Below, one piece after another: positions 11,764-14,568 of a DNA stretch of 14,568 nt. Under the pieces are notes generated by a model that searched no databases, was not told the DNA's origin, and was given only the letters and a program-made list of their open reading frames with translations. This DNA comes from Eubacteriales Family XIII. Incertae Sedis bacterium (GTDB taxonomy: Bacteria > Bacillota > Clostridia > Peptostreptococcales > Anaerovoracaceae). A program made the translations under genes and the position numbers. Where the stretch lies: NCBI GenBank assembly GCA_031263875.1, contig JAISEX010000129.1, positions 1-14,568 of the forward strand, written 5' to 3'. Each line of letters starts with the position of its first letter. The stretch's first letter is position 1.

Positions 11764-13935
11764 ATGAGGGCGCTTAAAATTGCTTACACCCCCGGTACGG
11801 AGAAGTACCTGACAACGACCCGAAAGCTCGTACACGCGGATAACACGGATTTTACCGACATCGCGGCGGCGCTGTTCACGCCCGACGACGAGGCGGTGAT
11901 CGACGCGCTGGACGCGACCAAATTCGGCGTGCCCATCTTTATCTTCGCGGAGGACACGGAAACGATTTCCGAATCCATTCGCGAGAAGGCGCACCGCATC
12001 GTCGATCTGAACAAGTTTTCGATCGCGATAATTTCAAACGAGATCGCGACCGCGGCCACGCAGTACGAGGAGAGAATGCTGCCGCCGTTCTTCGAGAAGC
12101 TCAGCGAATACATGGAGCTGAACAATATTCAGTTCGACTGTCCCGGCCATCAGAGCGGGCAGTATTTCCGCAAGCATCCCGCCGGAAGATATATGTACGA
12201 TTTCTACGGCGAGATAATATTCAAGTCCGACATCTGCAACGCGGACGTCGCGATGGGCGACCTTTTGATACTCGAAGGGCCCGCAAGCGAGGCGACGAAG
12301 AACGCCGCGAAGGTCTATAACGCGGACGAAACGCTGTTTGTGCTGAACGGCACCAGCACGTCAAACGCGGTCGCCATCAGCGCGGTGGTGACCGAGGGCG
12401 ACCTCGTGCTGTTCGACCGGAACAACCACAAGTCCGTCTACGACTCGGCGCTGACCAAATGCGGCGGGACCCCCGTCTACCTGCAAACCTCGCGGAACCC
12501 GCTCGGCTTTATCGGCGGCATCTACGGGGAATGTTTTGACGACAAATACCTGCGCGAAAAGGCGGCGAAAGCCGATCCCGAAAAGGCGAAGAGCGCGCGG
12601 CCGTTCAAACTGGCCGTCATTCAGCTCGGCACCTATGACGGGACGATATACAACGCGCGGTGGGTCGTCGACCGCATCGGCCATCTCTGCGACTACATCC
12701 TCTTTGACTCGGCGTGGGTCGGCTACGAGCAGTTTATCCCGATGATGCGGGACTGCTCGCCGCTGCTGCTCGAACTGAAACCGGAGGATCCCGGCATTCT
12801 CGTGACGCAGTCCGTCCACAAACAGCAGGCGGGATTTTCGCAGGCTTCCTACGTCCACAAGAAGGACGAGCATCTGCGCGGCCAGAAACGGCACGTGGAT
12901 AATAAACGCTTTAACCACGCGTACCGCATGAACGCGAGCACCAGCCCGTTCTATCCGCTCTACGCGTCGCTGGACGTCAACGCGCGCATGCAGGACCGCG
13001 AATCGGGGCGCAAGCTCTGGGACGACTGCGTGAAGCTCGGCATCGAAACGCGCAAGCGCATACTGAACGAGTGCGAACTGCTGCGTCCCTTTGTGCCGGA
13101 AACCGTGATGAGCCGCCCGTGGCAGGATCATCAGACAAACGAGATGGCGCATAATATCGAGTATTTCAGCTTTGATCCCGCCGATAAATGGCACGCCTTC
13201 GACGGCTATCTCTACGACCAGTATTTTGTCGACCCGAACAAGCTGATGCTGACGACGCCGGGCATCGACCTCGAAACCGGCGAATACGAGGACTTCGGCA
13301 TTCCCGCCGTTATACTCGCGAACTACCTCCGCGATAACCGCATCATTCCGGAAAAGAACGATTTCAACTCGATACTTTTCCTGATGACGCCCGCGGAAAC
13401 CGAGGAAAAGATGGATGCTCTCGTGGCGCAGCTCGTGCGCTTTGAACGCCTGATACAGGCCGACGCTTCGGTCAGCGAAACGCTGCCCTTCCTGTACTCG
13501 TCGAACATCGAACGCTACCGCGGCTATACGATACGCCGGCTCTGCAGCGAAATGCATAATTTCTACAAGAGCCATGACGCGAAAAGCTGCCAGAAGAAGC
13601 TGTTCCTCGACGACTATATGCCGGAGATCGCGCTGTCCGCGCGGGCCGCAAACGTCGAACTTGTCAGAAACAACGCGAAGCTCGTGCGCATCGAAGATAT
13701 TCGCGGTGAGATCGCGCTCGAAGGCGCCTTGCCGTACCCACCGGGGATCTTCTGCGTGGCGCCCGGCGAACGCTGGAGCGAAACCGCCCAAAAATATTTC
13801 CTGATACTCGAGGAAGGCATCAATAAATTCCCCGGCTTCTCGCCCGAGATCCACGGCGTCTACATTGAGCCGGAGAACGGGAAACAGGTCGCGTACGGCT
13901 ATGTTTTGGACAAGGCGGACGACGAACCGGCGTAA
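11764..13935 (+). CDS. speF: Ornithine decarboxylase (bacterial SpeC/SpeF type, PLP fold type I)
   Basis: A 723-aa PLP enzyme that decarboxylates ornithine to putrescine; the length matches E. coli SpeC/SpeF (about 711-732 aa). The N-terminal wing domain (about 1-105) precedes the PLP core. Core motifs: DCPGHQSGQYF (125-135), FVLNGTSTSN (192-201), HKSVYDSAL (222-230), QLGTYDGTIYNARWVVD (287-303), CDYILFDSAWVGYEQFIPMM (309-328), and the Schiff-base lysine K353 in TQSVHKQQAGFSQ. NASTSPFYPLYASLDVNA and the C-terminal EEGINKFPGFSPEIHGVYIE follow, as in ODCs. The QLGTYDGTIYNA, FDSAWVGYE and HKQQAGFSQ stretches favour ornithine over lysine or arginine decarboxylases. GGAGG at 11751-11755 sits 8 bp before ATG. 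It is the second gene of the OTC operon; no PotE-type antiporter follows. speC is an equally fair symbol. Confidence 0.95.
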   Translation: MRALKIAYTPGTEKYLTTTRKLVHADNTDFTDIAAALFTPDDEAVIDALDATKFGVPIFIFAEDTETISESIREKAHRIVDLNKFSIAIISNEIATAATQYEERMLPPFFEKLSEYMELNNIQFDCPGHQSGQYFRKHPAGRYMYDFYGEIIFKSDICNADVAMGDLLILEGPASEATKNAAKVYNADETLFVLNGTSTSNAVAISAVVTEGDLVLFDRNNHKSVYDSALTKCGGTPVYLQTSRNPLGFIGGIYGECFDDKYLREKAAKADPEKAKSARPFKLAVIQLGTYDGTIYNARWVVDRIGHLCDYILFDSAWVGYEQFIPMMRDCSPLLLELKPEDPGILVTQSVHKQQAGFSQASYVHKKDEHLRGQKRHVDNKRFNHAYRMNASTSPFYPLYASLDVNARMQDRESGRKLWDDCVKLGIETRKRILNECELLRPFVPETVMSRPWQDHQTNEMAHNIEYFSFDPADKWHAFDGYLYDQYFVDPNKLMLTTPGIDLETGEYEDFGIPAVILANYLRDNRIIPEKNDFNSILFLMTPAETEEKMDALVAQLVRFERLIQADASVSETLPFLYSSNIERYRGYTIRRLCSEMHNFYKSHDAKSCQKKLFLDDYMPEIALSARAANVELVRNNAKLVRIEDIRGEIALEGALPYPPGIFCVAPGERWSETAQKYFLILEEGINKFPGFSPEIHGVYIEPENGKQVAYGYVLDKADDEPA

Positions 13936-13979
13936 GACCGCGTAACGTTTTATTGCGCGGCGCAGCGACCGAATGAAAG

Positions 13980-14001
13980 CTGTCAAGTAACTAATTTGAC
14001 G
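13980..14001. promoter_or_regulatory. CTGTCA-N11-TGAC motif after the ODC gene
   Basis: CTGTCA (13980-13985) followed at the same 17-bp pitch by TGACGA (13997-14002). The left half and the AGTAA after it match the copies at 2-24 and 2095-2117; the right half has two mismatches. It lies 45 bp after the ODC stop and just before the terminator. Confidence 0.4.
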
Positions 14002-14007
14002 ATACGG

Positions 14008-14037
14008 ACGGCGGCTCCCGCAGGGGGCCGCCGTTTG
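14008..14037 (+). terminator. Intrinsic terminator of the OTC-ODC operon
   Basis: A 12-bp GC-rich stem (ACGGCGGCTCCC 14008-14019 / GGGGGCCGCCGT 14023-14034, one G-U pair) with a GCA loop, followed by TTT only. The stem is very strong but the T-run is short. Confidence 0.75.
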
Positions 14038-14086
14038 CTGTAGTGGGCCAGTGAGCGGCAATTCTCTTGGCCGAGGTATTTCTTTT

Positions 14087-14345
14087 GGGCGCATGGGGCT
14101 TCGCCCCACGGGGCTCTGCGGGGCTCCGGCCGCCTGTTTTACGCGGCTGCTACCGCACCCCTCCGATCCCTTGCGCGGACATGCGCCCCATTCCGTGCCG
14201 CTTTCACAAAGTCTGTCATTGTGGCCGTAGCCGCTCTACCGTGCGGGCAAAACAAATGACACGATCGCCCTCTTTACGGTGTCCTCCTACCTCACCCAAA
14301 CATCAAAAAGAAACGAGAAACGAAACCAAACCGCCCATCTTTCCC
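14087..14345. repeat. Dispersed GC-rich repeat, copy 2
   Basis: Blocks 14087-14100, 14111-14125 and 14155-14177 match 7458-7471, 7553-7567 and 7669-7691. The following sequence to about 14345 drifts (GTGCGGGCAAA at 14241, then a CATCAAAAAGAAACGAGA stretch), recalling the tandem units near 7814-8051. I see no gene here. Confidence 0.65.
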
Positions 14346-14443
14346 CGCCGTCCCCATCCCCCTCCTGCGAAAATACCAAAAAAATTCGCATGTCAGGCGA
14401 CAAAAACCACACACTAAAATTCTCCAAACCCCACCAAACCGTT

Positions 14444-14568
14444 GAAATCAAAAGATTTCCGGGGGGGGGGGGGGGGGGGGCCACCCCCAAAAATTTTTAT
14501 TAAAAAAAAAATTATATTTTTTATTTTTTAACCCAAAAAATTGAGATAATTTTATTAAAAAATAAAAA
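14444..14568. other. Low-complexity contig end: hairpin, 20 G, then A/T-only tail
   Basis: GAAATC-AAAA-GATTTC (14444-14459) is a perfect small hairpin, followed by 20 consecutive G (14461-14480), a C-rich stretch and about 80 bp of nearly pure A/T. This differs sharply from the rest of the window and fits an assembly or sequencing artefact at a contig end more than biology. Confidence 0.7.

Noticed and set aside
12361..14109. 582-codon open frame on the minus strand opposite ODC
   Set aside because: Same reason: antisense shadow of a clear ornithine decarboxylase, rich in Arg, Val and His with no recognisable domain.
1..14568. tRNA, rRNA or other structural RNA genes
   Set aside because: No cloverleaf with a CCA-proximal acceptor stem or T-loop pattern, and no rRNA signature, was recognised on either strand by eye; short or unusual RNAs could have been missed.

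Overview
The window reads as chromosomal DNA from an anaerobic Bacillota, most likely a Clostridia-type lineage. The inference rests on the purN-purH-purD order, strong GGAGG-type ribosome binding sites, a small Cys-lipoprotein, a BIG2 surface protein, an ECF S-component, an AEC carrier and GC-rich intergenic hairpin repeats. No rRNA or other decisive marker is present, so the assignment is provisional. The left edge cuts into purN. The right edge runs into low-complexity sequence (20 G in a row, then an almost pure A/T tail) and looks like the end of a contig.

Layout: (1) 2-4785, plus strand: the 3' part of purN, then purH and purD (late purine synthesis), followed with an ATGA overlap by a membrane-anchored BIG2 protein and then by mscL, closed by a strong bidirectional terminator (4797-4840). 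(2) 4870-5265, minus strand: a small lipoprotein with its own promoter. (3) 5590-6411 (+) and 6389-7345 (-): a CPBP-family membrane protein and an AEC-family transporter, convergent and overlapping by 23 bp. (4) 7346-8265: over 900 bp without a credible long gene, holding dispersed and tandem GC-rich repeats, a small insertion with inverted ends and, at its right end, a consensus promoter with a long leader. (5) 8266-9392: a rhuM-type gene split by a 274-278 bp MITE-like element with perfect 20-bp inverted ends and two large internal hairpins. (6) 9471-10501: an Lrp/AsnC regulator overlapping an ECF S-component, then a terminator. (7) 10754-13935: ornithine carbamoyltransferase and ornithine decarboxylase in one operon, then a terminator. 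(8) 14035-14568: a second copy of the GC-rich repeat family and the low-quality end.

Metabolically the window holds the last steps towards IMP (GAR synthesis, GAR formylation, AICAR formylation and cyclisation) and an ornithine node, where OTC interconverts citrulline and ornithine and ODC makes putrescine. Both are housekeeping.

The less ordinary signals are: the MITE that disrupts rhuM; three unrelated genes (CPBP, AEC, Lrp) whose ATG lies 7-8 nt after an extended -10 box with no Shine-Dalgarno, which suggests leaderless mRNAs; and an inverted-repeat motif, CTGTCA-N11-TGACAG, found four times with identical spacing. I did not find a convincing new multi-gene defence or metabolic system.
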